Notes: generated by a model from the sequence alone, not told the origin. 64,000 bases of DNA from Janibacter terrae NBRC 107853 (GCF_001591405.1 NZ_BCUV01000006.1:682001-746000), one strand, 5' to 3'; positions 36,833-46,700 are shown, counted from the first letter of the stretch. Translations and numbers: made by a program.

Positions 36833-38380
36833 TCAGGCCAGCGCATCCCGCAGCGAGCGCAGCCGCGCCAGCGTCGAGGACTGGCCCAGGATCTCCATCG
36901 ACTCGAAGAGCGGCGGGCTGATCCGCGCACCCGAGACGGCCGTGCGCAGCGGGCCGAAGGCCAGGCGCGGCTTGATGCCCATGCCCTCGACGATCGCCTC
37001 GCGCAGCGTGGCCTCGATCCGCTCGGCGTGCCACTCGTTCGCGTCGCGGTTCTCCTGCGAGAGGACACCCGCCGGCACGTGCAGGGCCTGGAGCGCCGTG
37101 ATGGCCGCCTCGAGCACCTGGCCGGCGTCGTCCTTGAGGCCGGCGCGCGCGTCCTCGTCGATCTGCAGCTCGTCGTCGGCGGTGTAGAAGGGCCGCACGA
37201 GCGCGGACGCCTCGGTGAGCAGCGCGATGCGCGTCTGGATGAGCTCGGCGACGGACTTCAGCCGGGCGAGCTCCCCCAGCGACGGGTTGTCGCCGAGCAC
37301 GCCGTCGGCCTGCAGGTACGGCAGCAGTCGCGAGGTGAAGTCACCGAGCTCGAGGTCGCGGATCCACGCGCCGTTCAGCCACTCGAGCTTCTTGAGGTCG
37401 AAGATCGGGCCGACCGTGTTGACCTTGCTCCAGGCGAAGTCGCGGGCGAACTCCTCGAAGGTGAACTTCTCGACGTCCTGGCCGTCCTCCCCCTTCGCCG
37501 GCGGGTAGGCCAGGAGGCCGAGGAAGTTGACGACGGCCTCGGGCAGGTAGCCCTGCTCCTTGAACCACGTGAGGCGCGCCTCGGGGTTCTTGCGCTTGGA
37601 GATCTTCGACTTGTTGGTGTTGCGCAGCAGCGGCATGTGCGCGAACTGCGGCGGCTCCAGCCCGAGCCACTGGTAGAGCAGCACGTGCTTGGGCGTGGAG
37701 GAGATCCACTCCTCGCCGCGCACGACGTGGGTGATGCCCATCTCGTGGTCGTCGACGACGACGGCCAGGTGGTACGTCGGGAAGCCGTCGGCCTTGAGGA
37801 TCACCTGGTCGTCCGGCCGCGGCGCGGACACGGTCCCGCGGATGACGTCCTCGAAGGTCGTCGGCGCGTCGTCGGGCACGAGCATGCGCACGACGGGCGT
37901 GTCGTTGAAGCCCTCGAGCTCGGCCCGCTCCTCCTTGGTCTTGCCGACGCAGAGACGATCGTAGCCGGTGGGCAGCTTGAGCTTCTGCTGCTTCTCGCGC
38001 ATCGCGGTGAGACGCTCGGTGGAGCACCAGCAGTGGTAGGCGTGGCCGTCCTCGACGAGCCTGTCGACGTACGGCCGGTAGGTCTCCAGCCGCTCGCTCT
38101 GCCGGTACGGCGCGTACGGGCCGCCGACGTCCGGCCCCTCGTCCCAGCGCAGGTCGAGCCACCCGAGGGTGTCGTAGAGCTGCTGCTCGCTCGTCTCGTT
38201 GAACCGCGCCCGGTCGGTGTCCTCGATGCGCAGGACGAAGGAACCGCCCTGCTGCCGCGCGAAGGCGAGGTTGAACAGGGCCATGTAGGCGGTGCCGACG
38301 TGCGGGTCGCCGGTCGGCGACGGGGCGACGCGCAGGCGTGGGGCGGAGGCGGGCGTGGGGGTGTCTGCGGGGGTGCTCAT
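36833..38380 (-). CDS. gltX: Glutamyl-tRNA synthetase
   Basis: Class I aminoacyl-tRNA synthetase, 515 residues, probably non-discriminating (charges both tRNA-Glu and tRNA-Gln). Class I motifs: RVAPSPTGDPHVGTA (HIGH equivalent HVGT) and KISKRKNPEA (KMSKS equivalent). The C-terminal anticodon-binding helical domain is intact. The ATG is followed by a low-complexity Thr/Pro stretch. The two cognate tRNAs lie directly downstream. Confidence 0.97.
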   Translation of the reverse strand: MSTPADTPTPASAPRLRVAPSPTGDPHVGTAYMALFNLAFARQQGGSFVLRIEDTDRARFNETSEQQLYDTLGWLDLRWDEGPDVGGPYAPYRQSERLETYRPYVDRLVEDGHAYHCWCSTERLTAMREKQQKLKLPTGYDRLCVGKTKEERAELEGFNDTPVVRMLVPDDAPTTFEDVIRGTVSAPRPDDQVILKADGFPTYHLAVVVDDHEMGITHVVRGEEWISSTPKHVLLYQWLGLEPPQFAHMPLLRNTNKSKISKRKNPEARLTWFKEQGYLPEAVVNFLGLLAYPPAKGEDGQDVEKFTFEEFARDFAWSKVNTVGPIFDLKKLEWLNGAWIRDLELGDFTSRLLPYLQADGVLGDNPSLGELARLKSVAELIQTRIALLTEASALVRPFYTADDELQIDEDARAGLKDDAGQVLEAAITALQALHVPAGVLSQENRDANEWHAERIEATLREAIVEGMGIKPRLAFGPLRTAVSGARISPPLFESMEILGQSSTLARLRSLRDALA

Positions 38381-38451
38381 GATGGGCCGATCGTATCGCC
38401 GTCACGTCGGCGTGCGACCGGCCAGGACGAAGGGGGCGCCGCCGGGCGGTG

Positions 38452-38479
38452 CGGTGCAGCTCAGGCGGTGCAGCTCAGG
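38452..38479. repeat. Tandem 14-bp duplication at ynfA stop
   Basis: CGGTGCAGCTCAGG twice head to tail; the duplication includes the stop codon of the YnfA gene, so the second copy is untranslated. Looks like recent slippage. Confidence 0.8.
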
Positions 38480-38810
38480 CGGAGCGCGGGGCGTACATGA
38501 TCACGGCGACGCCGACGAGGCAGAGCAGGGCGCCGGCGACGTCGAAGCGGTCGGGGCGGAAGCCGTCGACGACCATGCCCCACAGCAGCGAGCCGGCGAC
38601 GAAGACCCCGCCGTACGCGGCGAGGATCCGGCCGAAGCTCGCGTCCGGCTGCAGGGTCGCGACGGCCCCGTAGAGGCCGAGCGCGACGACGCCGGCGCCG
38701 ACCCACACCCACCCGCGGTGCTCGCGCAGGCCCTGCCAGACCAGCCAGGCCCCGCCGATCTCGAGCAGCGCCGCGAGGACGAAGAGCGGGACCGACCGAG
38801 CGACGTCCAC
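38475..38810 (-). CDS. YnfA (UPF0060) family membrane protein
   Basis: 111 residues, four membrane helices, related to small multidrug-resistance/DMT proteins. Family landmarks: [17 protein letters not shown] at the N terminus, [10 protein letters not shown] and [15 protein letters not shown]. The start is GTG. It follows the FAH gene by 12 bp. Confidence 0.9.
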   Translation of the reverse strand: MDVARSVPLFVLAALLEIGGAWLVWQGLREHRGWVWVGAGVVALGLYGAVATLQPDASFGRILAAYGGVFVAGSLLWGMVVDGFRPDRFDVAGALLCLVGVAVIMYAPRSA

Positions 38811-38822
38811 GTCAGGCCCGAG

Positions 38823-39599
38823 TCACTCGGAGGCGACGAAGGGGTTGGACAGCGTGCCGATGGCGTCGATCTCGATGTCGATCCGCTGGCCGGGGGTGAC
38901 CCGACCGACGCCGGCCGGGGTGCCGGTGAGGATGACGTCGCCGGGCAGCAGCGTGAAGGACTTGGAGCAGTGGCTGATGAGCGCCGCCACCCCGTGGACC
39001 ATGTCGGAGCTGTGCCCGTCCTGGGCGACCTCGCCGTCACGCAGGGTGGTGATCGAGACGTCCTGCGGGTCGAGGTCGGTCTCGATCCACGGGCCGAGCG
39101 GGCAGAAGGTGTCCATACCCTTGGCCCGCGCCCACTGCCCGTCGCCGCGCTGCAGGTCGCGCGCGGTCACGTCGTTGGCGATCGTGTAGCCGAAGATGAC
39201 CTTCTTGGCCTCCTCGGGCTCGATGTCCTTGCACATCCGCCCGATGATCACCGCGAGCTCGCCCTCGAAGGAGACCTCCGAGGTGAGCTCCGTCGGGATG
39301 ACGACCGGGTCGCCCGGGCCCACGACGGCGGTGTTGGGCACGAGGAACATCATCGGCTCGTCGGGCACCGCGTTGCCCATCTCGGCGGCGTGGTCGGCGT
39401 AGTTGCGCCCGATCCCGATGATCTTGCTGCGCGGGATGACGGGCGCGAGCAGGCGCACCTCGTCGACCGTCGTGGTCTTCCCGGTCAGCTCGATCCGCTG
39501 GTAGAGCGGGTCGCCGCTCACCTCGGCGATCTTCTGGCCGTCTGCGTCGACGAGCCCGTAGACGGGGTCGTCACCTTCGGTGTATCTCGCGATGCGCAC
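38823..39599 (-). CDS. Fumarylacetoacetate hydrolase (FAH) family protein
   Basis: 258 residues. FAH-fold hydrolase/decarboxylase with metal ligands in the FEGELAVIIG, GYTIANDVTARDLQ and GPWIETDLDP regions, plus TGTPAGVGRVTPG. Substrates in this family range from acylpyruvates to oxaloacetate; which one applies is unclear. The GTG is 6 nt after TAGGGT. FAH genes often sit upstream of gltX in actinobacteria, as here. Confidence 0.92.
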   Translation of the reverse strand: MRIARYTEGDDPVYGLVDADGQKIAEVSGDPLYQRIELTGKTTTVDEVRLLAPVIPRSKIIGIGRNYADHAAEMGNAVPDEPMMFLVPNTAVVGPGDPVVIPTELTSEVSFEGELAVIIGRMCKDIEPEEAKKVIFGYTIANDVTARDLQRGDGQWARAKGMDTFCPLGPWIETDLDPQDVSITTLRDGEVAQDGHSSDMVHGVAALISHCSKSFTLLPGDVILTGTPAGVGRVTPGQRIDIEIDAIGTLSNPFVASE

Positions 39600-39605
39600 G
39601 AGGCC

Positions 39606-39611
39606 ACCCTA
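39606..39611 (-). promoter_or_regulatory. -10 box of leaderless FAH promoter
   Basis: TAGGGT, 6-nt spacer, GTG at 39599. Confidence 0.55.
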
Positions 39612-39688
39612 GGCGACGACGACGCGCGGGGGCACCGGGGCCGGGGGCCCGAGCACAGCACCCGCAGGCAGGTGGCACCGCCGGGACC

Positions 39689-39694
39689 TACCCT
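39689..39694 (+). promoter_or_regulatory. -10 box of leaderless promoter (glycosylase-like gene)
   Basis: TACCCT, 6-nt spacer, GTG at 39701. Confidence 0.55.
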
Positions 39695-39700
39695 GTTTCG

Positions 39701-40579
39701 GTGATCGAGACGACCCTGGCGCGCGCGGAGTGGACCGCCCGGGCCCGCGCCCACGAGGCAGCGGTCGACGAGCTGACCGCCGGCCACCGCGAGCGCCGCG
39801 GCCGCGGCGAGCGGCACGCGGTCGACGACTTCCTCTTCGAGTACTACGCGCACCGTCCGGCGCAGCTGCGGCGGTGGCACCCCGGGCCGGGTGTGCTCCT
39901 CGAGGACGCCGCGGAAGCGTACGCGGGCAGGTCCGGCTACGTCGTCGACGAGAGCGGGTCGGTGCGCCTGGACGTCGACGACCTCGTCGCGCGAAGGGGG
40001 CGGACCCTCGCCTTCGTCAGGGACCTGGTCGGCGCGACGTTGTCGCGTCCGGGCACCCACGACTGCTTCGGGTTGCACGAGTGGGCGATGGTCTACCGGC
40101 TGCAGCCGGGCGAGCAACGGCACGAGCAGCTCCCCCTTCGCCTCGGTCAGGCGGAGACGGACGCCGTCGTCGAGGGCCACCGGATCCGGTGCAGCCACCA
40201 CGACGCGTACCGCTTCTTCACCCCGGACGCGGTGGGGCGCAACTCCCTTCGTCCGACGCGGGAGGACCAGGCCGACCACGAGCAGCCGGCCTGCCTGCAC
40301 GCGGGCATGGACGTCTACAAGTGGTGCTTCAAGCTCGCACCGGCGGTCCCGTCCGGGCTGACGCTCGACGCCTTCCGTCACGCCCTGCGGGTGCGGCGCC
40401 TGGACATGCAGGCCTCCCCCTACGACCTGTCCGGCCTCGGGCTCGCCCCGGTCACCATCGAGACGCCCGAGGGCAAGGCGCAGTACGTCGCCCGCCAGCG
40501 GGAGCTGATGGTGACGTCGAACTCCCTTCGCCGGCGGCTGCTGGCCGTCACGGACCTGCTGGACCCTGCATTGCCCTAG
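39701..40579 (+). CDS. Actinobacterial protein annotated as 3-methyladenine DNA glycosylase
   Basis: 292 residues. The N terminus VDDFLFEYYAHRPAQLRRWHPGPGVLLE and the later QPACLHAGMDVYKWCFKL and RRLDMQASPYDL blocks belong to a family found across actinobacteria, often labelled 3-methyladenine DNA glycosylase from weak evidence. I see no helix-hairpin-helix or AlkA catalytic motif, so that label should be treated with caution. His/Cys-rich patches (RCSHHDAYR, CLHAGMD) could bind metal. Leaderless start. Confidence 0.75.
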   Translation: MIETTLARAEWTARARAHEAAVDELTAGHRERRGRGERHAVDDFLFEYYAHRPAQLRRWHPGPGVLLEDAAEAYAGRSGYVVDESGSVRLDVDDLVARRGRTLAFVRDLVGATLSRPGTHDCFGLHEWAMVYRLQPGEQRHEQLPLRLGQAETDAVVEGHRIRCSHHDAYRFFTPDAVGRNSLRPTREDQADHEQPACLHAGMDVYKWCFKLAPAVPSGLTLDAFRHALRVRRLDMQASPYDLSGLGLAPVTIETPEGKAQYVARQRELMVTSNSLRRRLLAVTDLLDPALP

Positions 40580-40622
40580 GGGAATGCCGCCTCCTGGCCC
40601 CGGTGGCTGCCACGCTGGGGGC

Positions 40623-41438
40623 ATGGACACGCCCTTGCAGACCCAGCCTCGGCGGTTCTACGACGGCGGGGTCCCCGGTGGGCCCCCGGACCCCACGTCT
40701 CCCCCGCTCATCGTCCTCGAGCGCACGCTCGACATGGCGGTCGACGAGTTCCGCATGGTCCGTCGGCTCGGCTACCGCGACCGCGAGCTCGGGCAGCTGC
40801 TCGTGCCGGTCGACACGGCAGGCTTCACCACCGACCTGACGTCGGTGCCCTCGATCTTCCTCTGGCTCGTGCCGCGGACCGGCCGGCACCTGCCCGCTGC
40901 ACTGCTGCACGACGGCCTCGTCCGCGGCGAGTACGCGGCCGCTCCTGGCGTCGACATCGACCGCGAGCACGCGGACCTCGTCTTCCGGTCGGCCATGGCG
41001 GACACCGGGACCGGTCTCGTCCGACGGTGGCTCATGTGGACCGCGGTGACGCTCGGCACCTTCTTCCAGGACAGGCACACGCGCTGGCCTGCGGGCGAGC
41101 TCTGGCGCTGGCGGATCACCGCCGCGGGCACGCTCCTGCTCACCGCCCTGCTCGGGGTCGTCGCGACCCTGGACCTCTTCGACCTCAGGGTCCCGGTCAT
41201 CGGCGGCGTCCCGTGGATGGGCGACCGCCCGTGGTGGGTCGAACTGGTCACGGGTGCGATCGGCGCGGTCGTCGTCCCGCTGCTGCTCGGGCTGCTGTGG
41301 GGCCGGTTCCGCGCCGCGGGCATGATCGCCGGCGTCGCGCTGGCCCTGCTGCTCCACGTCACGATCGCCGTCGCGGCACTCACCGCCGCCTACCAGCTGG
41401 CCGAACGGGTCGTGACGCGCCCGGTGCGGGAGGACTGA
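40623..41438 (+). CDS. DUF1353 domain membrane protein
   Basis: 271 residues. The N-terminal half is a DUF1353 domain (FTTDLTSVPSIFLW, AALLHDGLVRGE), a family also found in phage proteins. The C-terminal half has three hydrophobic segments (WRITAAGTLLLTALLGV, AIGAVVVPLLLGLLWG, GVALALLLHVTIAVAAL). Function unknown. Its last 49 bp overlap the convergent PucR gene. There is no clear promoter box; it probably shares the upstream transcript. Confidence 0.8.
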   Translation: MDTPLQTQPRRFYDGGVPGGPPDPTSPPLIVLERTLDMAVDEFRMVRRLGYRDRELGQLLVPVDTAGFTTDLTSVPSIFLWLVPRTGRHLPAALLHDGLVRGEYAAAPGVDIDREHADLVFRSAMADTGTGLVRRWLMWTAVTLGTFFQDRHTRWPAGELWRWRITAAGTLLLTALLGVVATLDLFDLRVPVIGGVPWMGDRPWWVELVTGAIGAVVVPLLLGLLWGRFRAAGMIAGVALALLLHVTIAVAALTAAYQLAERVVTRPVRED

Positions 41439-42589
41439 GCACCGCGCCCCAGCACGAGCAGACCGAGGTGCAGCTCGAGCCGGTCCCGGCCCCGGGAGAG
41501 GTCGAGCCCGGTCACTGCCTCGACCCGGCGCAGCCGGGCGTAGACGCTCTGCCGGTGCAGCCCGAGCCTGCGTGACGTCGCCGCGATCGACCCCGCCTCC
41601 TCGAGGTGAATCCACGCGGTCTCGACGAGCTCCGGTGCTGCGGCGAGGAGCTCGGCCACGGCGGGGGTGCGGGCGGCGTCCAGCAGGTCGTCGCCGGCCG
41701 TGGTGCCGAGCAGCCGCTCGATGCCGAGCGAGGCCCACGGGTGCACGCGCGCGCCTGCTGGCGGACGATCGCCCTCGGGGGACATCGGACGCACGACGCG
41801 AAGGGCGGCGCGCGCCTCCCGCAGCGAGCCGGACACGGCGGTGAGCGGGACGAGCTCCCCCACCCCCGCCACCACGTGCGCGTCGGTGATGCGGCCGAGC
41901 GCGGTCAGGGCCGACTCGGCCGCGTCGTGCACCTCGGTCTCCGTGACGGCGGGGACGACGAGGACGAGGTCGCCGGAGCGCTCGGCGACGCCGATGCGGC
42001 GGGGCAACCCGCCGGGTCCGTGGACCTCGTCGGCGCGCAGCCGCACCCCGGGCGCCGCGCCGAGGACGACGACGGAGGCGTGGGTGCCCGGGTCGACGGC
42101 CAGCTCGTCGGCGAGCTCGCGCGCGGGACCGCTGCGGGCCTGGGGGCCCGCGTCGAGCAGGTCGAGGACCAGTCGCTCGGTCTCCCGACGGCGGGAGGCC
42201 AGCCGGGCGAGCTGCTCCCCCGCGCGGTCGGCGACGACCTCCGCGGCCCGCACCCGCTCGGGCGACAGCCCGTCCGGCGGCTCGACCGCCCAGAGGTAGC
42301 CCTGGACGACCCCGTGCCAGCGGGCCGGCAGGCACAGGCGGGCGGCCGTGCCCCGCTCGGCGTCGGCGGGGATGCGCACCGGCCCGGTGGCCCGGGCGAT
42401 GCCGAAGCTCTCGAACCACTCGCGCGTGCGGGGGTGCGCCCCGCGCGACATCACGGTCTCCACCCGCACGCTGTCGGCGTCGTCGGCGTGGGCGGCGAAG
42501 GCGAGCAGCCGGAGGCGCCGGTCCTCCAGGGTCACGGGGGCGAGGAGGATCGCGGACGCCTCGTCGACGAGGTCCTGCACATCGGCCAT
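41390..42589 (-). CDS. PucR-family transcriptional regulator (PruC-like)
   Basis: 399 residues: a GAF-like N-terminal region, a middle GGDEF-like fold (~160-280), and a C-terminal PucR helix-turn-helix (SIAATSRRLGLHRQSVYARLRRVE, given as the segment from SIAAT to RLRRVE). The location beside putA matches the mycobacterial proline-responsive activator PruC. The ATG at 42589 sits 6 nt after TACATT, and a 16-bp element shared with the putA upstream region overlaps this start, which suggests autoregulation. The 3' end overlaps the convergent DUF1353 gene. Confidence 0.88.
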   Translation of the reverse strand: MADVQDLVDEASAILLAPVTLEDRRLRLLAFAAHADDADSVRVETVMSRGAHPRTREWFESFGIARATGPVRIPADAERGTAARLCLPARWHGVVQGYLWAVEPPDGLSPERVRAAEVVADRAGEQLARLASRRRETERLVLDLLDAGPQARSGPARELADELAVDPGTHASVVVLGAAPGVRLRADEVHGPGGLPRRIGVAERSGDLVLVVPAVTETEVHDAAESALTALGRITDAHVVAGVGELVPLTAVSGSLREARAALRVVRPMSPEGDRPPAGARVHPWASLGIERLLGTTAGDDLLDAARTPAVAELLAAAPELVETAWIHLEEAGSIAATSRRLGLHRQSVYARLRRVEAVTGLDLSRGRDRLELHLGLLVLGRGAQSSRTGRVTTRSASW

Positions 42590-42603
42590 CAGACAAATGT
42601 ATG
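42588..42603. promoter_or_regulatory. Proline-locus 16-bp element, copy 1
   Basis: ATCAGACAAATGTATG, overlapping the pucR start codon and -10 box (TACATT, 42596-42601). It matches copy 2 at 15 of 16 bases. Confidence 0.6.
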
Positions 42604-42631
42604 CCCGCGGGGGTGCGGGCACCGGCGGCCG

Positions 42632-43642
42632 TCAGCCGGCCCGGTCCACCTCGTGCGGCGGGACCTCGTTGTGCCGGCGGGCCGCGCGGTCACCGAGGAC
42701 GCTGAGCGCGTCGACGACCTTCGACCCCAGCTCGAGTCGGGCGCGGGCACCGACCACGTGGTCCGCGTCCCGGCTCATCGACGGGCCGTCCTGCCGACCG
42801 TGCGGGAGCAGCCGCGCCACGAGGCCGAGCAAGCGGGAGGTCGTCCCCGGCGCCACCCCGTGGACCCGCCGGCCCACCCAGGTGAGGGGCGTCAGCTCGA
42901 CCTGCGAGCGCCCGGCGAGCACGGCGTCGACGATCCGTCGGGCGGCTCGTGGCCCGGAGACCGAGAGCAGCGGCACCGAGGCGCCCGGGGCGAACCACGC
43001 GTAGTCCTTGGCCGCGTCCCCGACCAACTGCGCGTGCACGTGGCCACCCGTGCGCATCAGGCCCGGGACGATCGTCGTGGCCGTGACGCCGGTGCCGCTG
43101 AGCTCCGACCGAAGTCCCTCGGTGAGGGCGGTCGCGCCGAACTTCGCGACGGAGTACGGCAGCAGGTGGGGCACCGCGACGACACCGCCGACGGAGCTCA
43201 CCACCCCGATCCGGCCCGATCCCGCCGAGAGCATCGTGGGCACGACGGCGAGGCACAGGTGCACCGGGCCCATGAGCATGGTGTCGATCGCGGCCCGGAA
43301 GTGGCCGAGCGTCGTCGACTCGAGCGGACCCACCTGGATGATGCCGGCCACGTGGATGGCGACGTCGACGCGGCCCTCGTCGCGGAGCACCCGCCCCACC
43401 CAGGCCTCGACGGCCTCGGCGTCGGTCACGTCGCAGACCTCACCTACGAAGGACCCGGTGCCCTGTGCCGACGGTCCGACCCGGCCCTGCGCGACGAGCC
43501 GCTCGGCCCGGTCGAGCTCGACTCGGTCGCGGGCGCAGCCGTGGACGCGGTACCCGCGGGCGGCCAGCTCGGCGCTGATGAGCAGGCCGAGCCCGCGCGA
43601 GGCTCCGGCGACGAGGGCGACCTGTCGTGTGGGTGGGACCAT
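42632..43642 (-). CDS. Short-chain dehydrogenase/reductase
   Basis: 336 residues. Rossmann motif VALVAGASRGLGLLIS (GxxxGxG), HVAGIIQVGPL, catalytic Ser in VVSSVGGV and YxxxK as YSVAKFGATAL. The substrate is unknown; it is transcribed away from putA and shares the gap carrying element copy 2. A weak TAGGGC box lies 6 nt before the ATG. The C-terminal ~60 residues are unusual for SDRs. Confidence 0.9.
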   Translation of the reverse strand: MVPPTRQVALVAGASRGLGLLISAELAARGYRVHGCARDRVELDRAERLVAQGRVGPSAQGTGSFVGEVCDVTDAEAVEAWVGRVLRDEGRVDVAIHVAGIIQVGPLESTTLGHFRAAIDTMLMGPVHLCLAVVPTMLSAGSGRIGVVSSVGGVVAVPHLLPYSVAKFGATALTEGLRSELSGTGVTATTIVPGLMRTGGHVHAQLVGDAAKDYAWFAPGASVPLLSVSGPRAARRIVDAVLAGRSQVELTPLTWVGRRVHGVAPGTTSRLLGLVARLLPHGRQDGPSMSRDADHVVGARARLELGSKVVDALSVLGDRAARRHNEVPPHEVDRAG

Positions 43643-43689
43643 GCCCCGGCCCTACCCGCCGACCGCCCGCTCATGCCCCGCCGGTGCTG

Positions 43690-43705
43690 ATCAGACAGAT
43701 GTATG
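43690..43705. promoter_or_regulatory. Proline-locus 16-bp element, copy 2
   Basis: ATCAGACAGATGTATG, in the SDR/putA divergent gap, about 55 bp upstream of the putA -10. Candidate PucR-binding site. Confidence 0.6.
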
Positions 43706-43760
43706 ACGGAGCGGACTGCTGCTCAGACATCCGTCGGTGGCGACGACCCCACGCGCGTCC

Positions 43761-43766
43761 TACCGT
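43761..43766 (+). promoter_or_regulatory. -10 box of leaderless putA promoter
   Basis: TACCGT, 7-nt spacer, ATG at 43774. Confidence 0.55.
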
Positions 43767-43773
43767 CGAGAGC

Positions 43774-46700
43774 ATGACGACCACCCCTGCGCAGACCGAC
43801 CCGGCCACCGCCGCCTTCGCCCCCTTCGTCGAGGACGCCATCACGCTCGCCGAGCGCTGGTCCGCCGCCGCGGAGGCCGGGGAGACCCGGCGCGAGGCGC
43901 AGACGACCGGCCAGCTGGCCGCCCTGCTCTCCGACCACGCCGGCCTCGACCTGGCCGTCTTCTTCGTCGACCGCGTCGCCCGCCCCGAGGACAACACGGT
44001 CGCCGCGACCGCGCTCAACCGGATCACCGCGTCCGACGCGTCGTCCTTCCTCGGCACCCTCGACCGCAGCCTCCTCGGCCTCGGCGCCCGCGCGGCCAGG
44101 ATCGCGCCCCAGGTCGTCGTCCCCGCCGCCCGCGCCCGCATGAAGCAGATGGTCGGCCACCTCATCGTCGACGCCCGCGACCCCAAGCTGGGCAAGCACC
44201 TCGCGGCCGCCCGCGAGGACGGGTTCCGCCTCAACATCAACCTGCTCGGGGAGGCCGTCCTCGGTGAGGGCGAGGCCGCGTCCCGCACCGAGCGCACCCG
44301 CGAGATCCTCCAGCGTCCCGACGTCGACTACGCCTCGATCAAGGTCTCCTCGCTCGTCAGCCAGATCAGCACCTGGGACACCGCCGGCACCGTCGAGCGC
44401 TGCCTGACGCGCCTGCGCCCCCTCTACGAGACCGCCCGCGCGTCGACGCCGCACGCCTTCGTCAACCTCGACATGGAGGAGTACCGCGACCTCGAGATGA
44501 CGATGGAGGTCTTCATGGCCCTCCTGTCCGAGCCGCAGTTCCACGACCTCGAGGCCGGCATCGTCCTGCAGGCGTACCTGCCCGATGCCCTCCCCGCGCT
44601 CGAGCGCCTCATCGAGTTCGCGACCGCGCGCCGCGACGCCGGCGGCGCCCCGATCAAGGTCCGGCTCGTCAAGGGTGCCAACCTCGCCATGGAGCGCGTC
44701 GAGGCCGTCCTGCACGGCTGGGAGCAGGCGCCCTACACGACCAAGGCCGACGTCGACGCCAACTACCTGCGCTGCATCGAGCGGGCGTTGCGCCCCGAGC
44801 TCGCCGGCGCCCTGCGCCTGGGTGTCGCCTCGCACAACCTCTACGACGTCGCCGCGGCGCACCTGCTCGCGCAGCACCGCGGCGTCCAGGACGCGCTCGA
44901 CGTGGAGATGCTCCAGGGCATGTCCCCCGCGCAGGCCCGCGCGGTCCGCGACGAGGTCGGCACCGTGATCCTCTACACGCCGGTCGTCGCCCCCAAGGAC
45001 TTCGACGCCGCCGTGTCCTACCTCGTGCGCCGCCTCGAGGAGACCGCCTCGCCGGAGAACTACCTCCACGCCTCCTTCGCGGACGACCCGGGGGCCATGC
45101 CCGACCAGGAGGCGCGCTTCCGGGCCAGCGTCGAGGCCATCGGGTCCACACCCGTCGGGCCGCGTCGCTCCGCCGAGCGCCGGCCGATCGGCGACGTCTT
45201 CGCCAACACCCCCGACTCCGACCCGGCGCTGCCCGCCAACCGCGAGTGGGCCGCCCGCGCCGTCGCCGCCTCGCGCCCCGAGCCGACCTCCCCGCACCTC
45301 GGCAGCGTCGCCGCCGTCGACGAGGTCGTCGCCACCGGCCGGGACGCGCACGCTGCCTGGGCCGCCCGCCCGGCCGCCGAGCGGGCAGACCTCCTGCGCC
45401 GTGCCGCTCGGGAGATCGACGCCCGGCGCGAGGAGCTGCTCGCCGTCATGGCCGCCGAGGCCGGCAAGACGGTCGCCGAGGCCGACCCGGAGATCTCCGA
45501 GGCCGCCGACTTCGCCCGCTACTACGCCGACCGCGCGCTCGAGCTGGCCGACGGGGCGATGGCGGACGGCGCGCGCTTCACCCCCTTCGCGCTGACGCTC
45601 GTCACGCCGCCGTGGAACTTCCCCGTCGCCATCCCGATCGGCGGCGTCCTCGCCGCGCTCGCCGCCGGGTCCGCCGTCGTCATCAAGCCCGCCCCGCAGA
45701 CCCCGGTCTGCGTGGAGGCGACCGTCGACGCGCTCCACGCCGCCGGCATCCCCCGCGACGTCCTGCAGGTCGTGCGCACCGAGCAGGACGAGGTCGGCCA
45801 GCACCTCGTCTCCCACCCGGGGGTCGACGCGGTCGTCCTCACCGGGGCCAGCGAGACCGCGCGGCTCTTCGCCGGGTGGCGCGCCGGCCGCGAGCACGGC
45901 GCCCGTGTCCTGGGTGAGACCTCGGGCAAGAACGCGCTCGTCGTCACCCCGTCCGCCGACCTCGACCTCGCCGTCGCGGATCTCGTCTCGTCCGCCTTCG
46001 GCCACGCCGGCCAGAAGTGCTCCGCCGCCTCGCTCGGCATCCTCGTCGGGTCGGTGGCCACCTCCGAGCGCTTCCGCCGCCAGCTCGTCGACGCCGTCGA
46101 GTCGATCGCCGTCGGCTGGCCGGTCGACCTCGGCACCCGCATGGGCCCGGTCATCGAGGAGCCGAGCGGCAAGCTGCGCCGCGCGCTCACCACGCTCGAG
46201 CCCGGCGAGAGCTGGCTCGTCGAGCCCCGGCAGCTCGACGACACCGGTCGCCTGTGGTCGCCCGGCGTCAAGGACGGCGTGCGCCCCGGCTCCTTCTTCC
46301 ACCTCACCGAGGTCTTCGGCCCGGTGCTCGGCCTCATGCGCGCCGACTCGCTCGACGAGGCGATCGAGCTGCAGAACGCGACGGACTTCGGTCTCACCGG
46401 CGGTCTGCACAGCCTCGACGAGGGGGAGATCGCGCACTGGACCGACGCGGTCGCCGTGGGCAACGCCTACGTCAACCGGCACATCACCGGCGCCATCGTG
46501 CGTCGCCAGTCCTTCGGCGGCTGGAAGGCCAGCTCGATCGGCCCCGGCGCCAAGGCGGGTGGCCCCAACTACGTCGCCCAGCTCGGGACGTGGTCGGCCC
46601 ACGGCCTGCCGACGAAGGGAGGCGCCGTCACCTCCGCGGTCCGTGCGACCGTCGACGCGCAGCTGGCTTCGCTCGGCGAGCGGGTCACCGAGGTCGAGCG

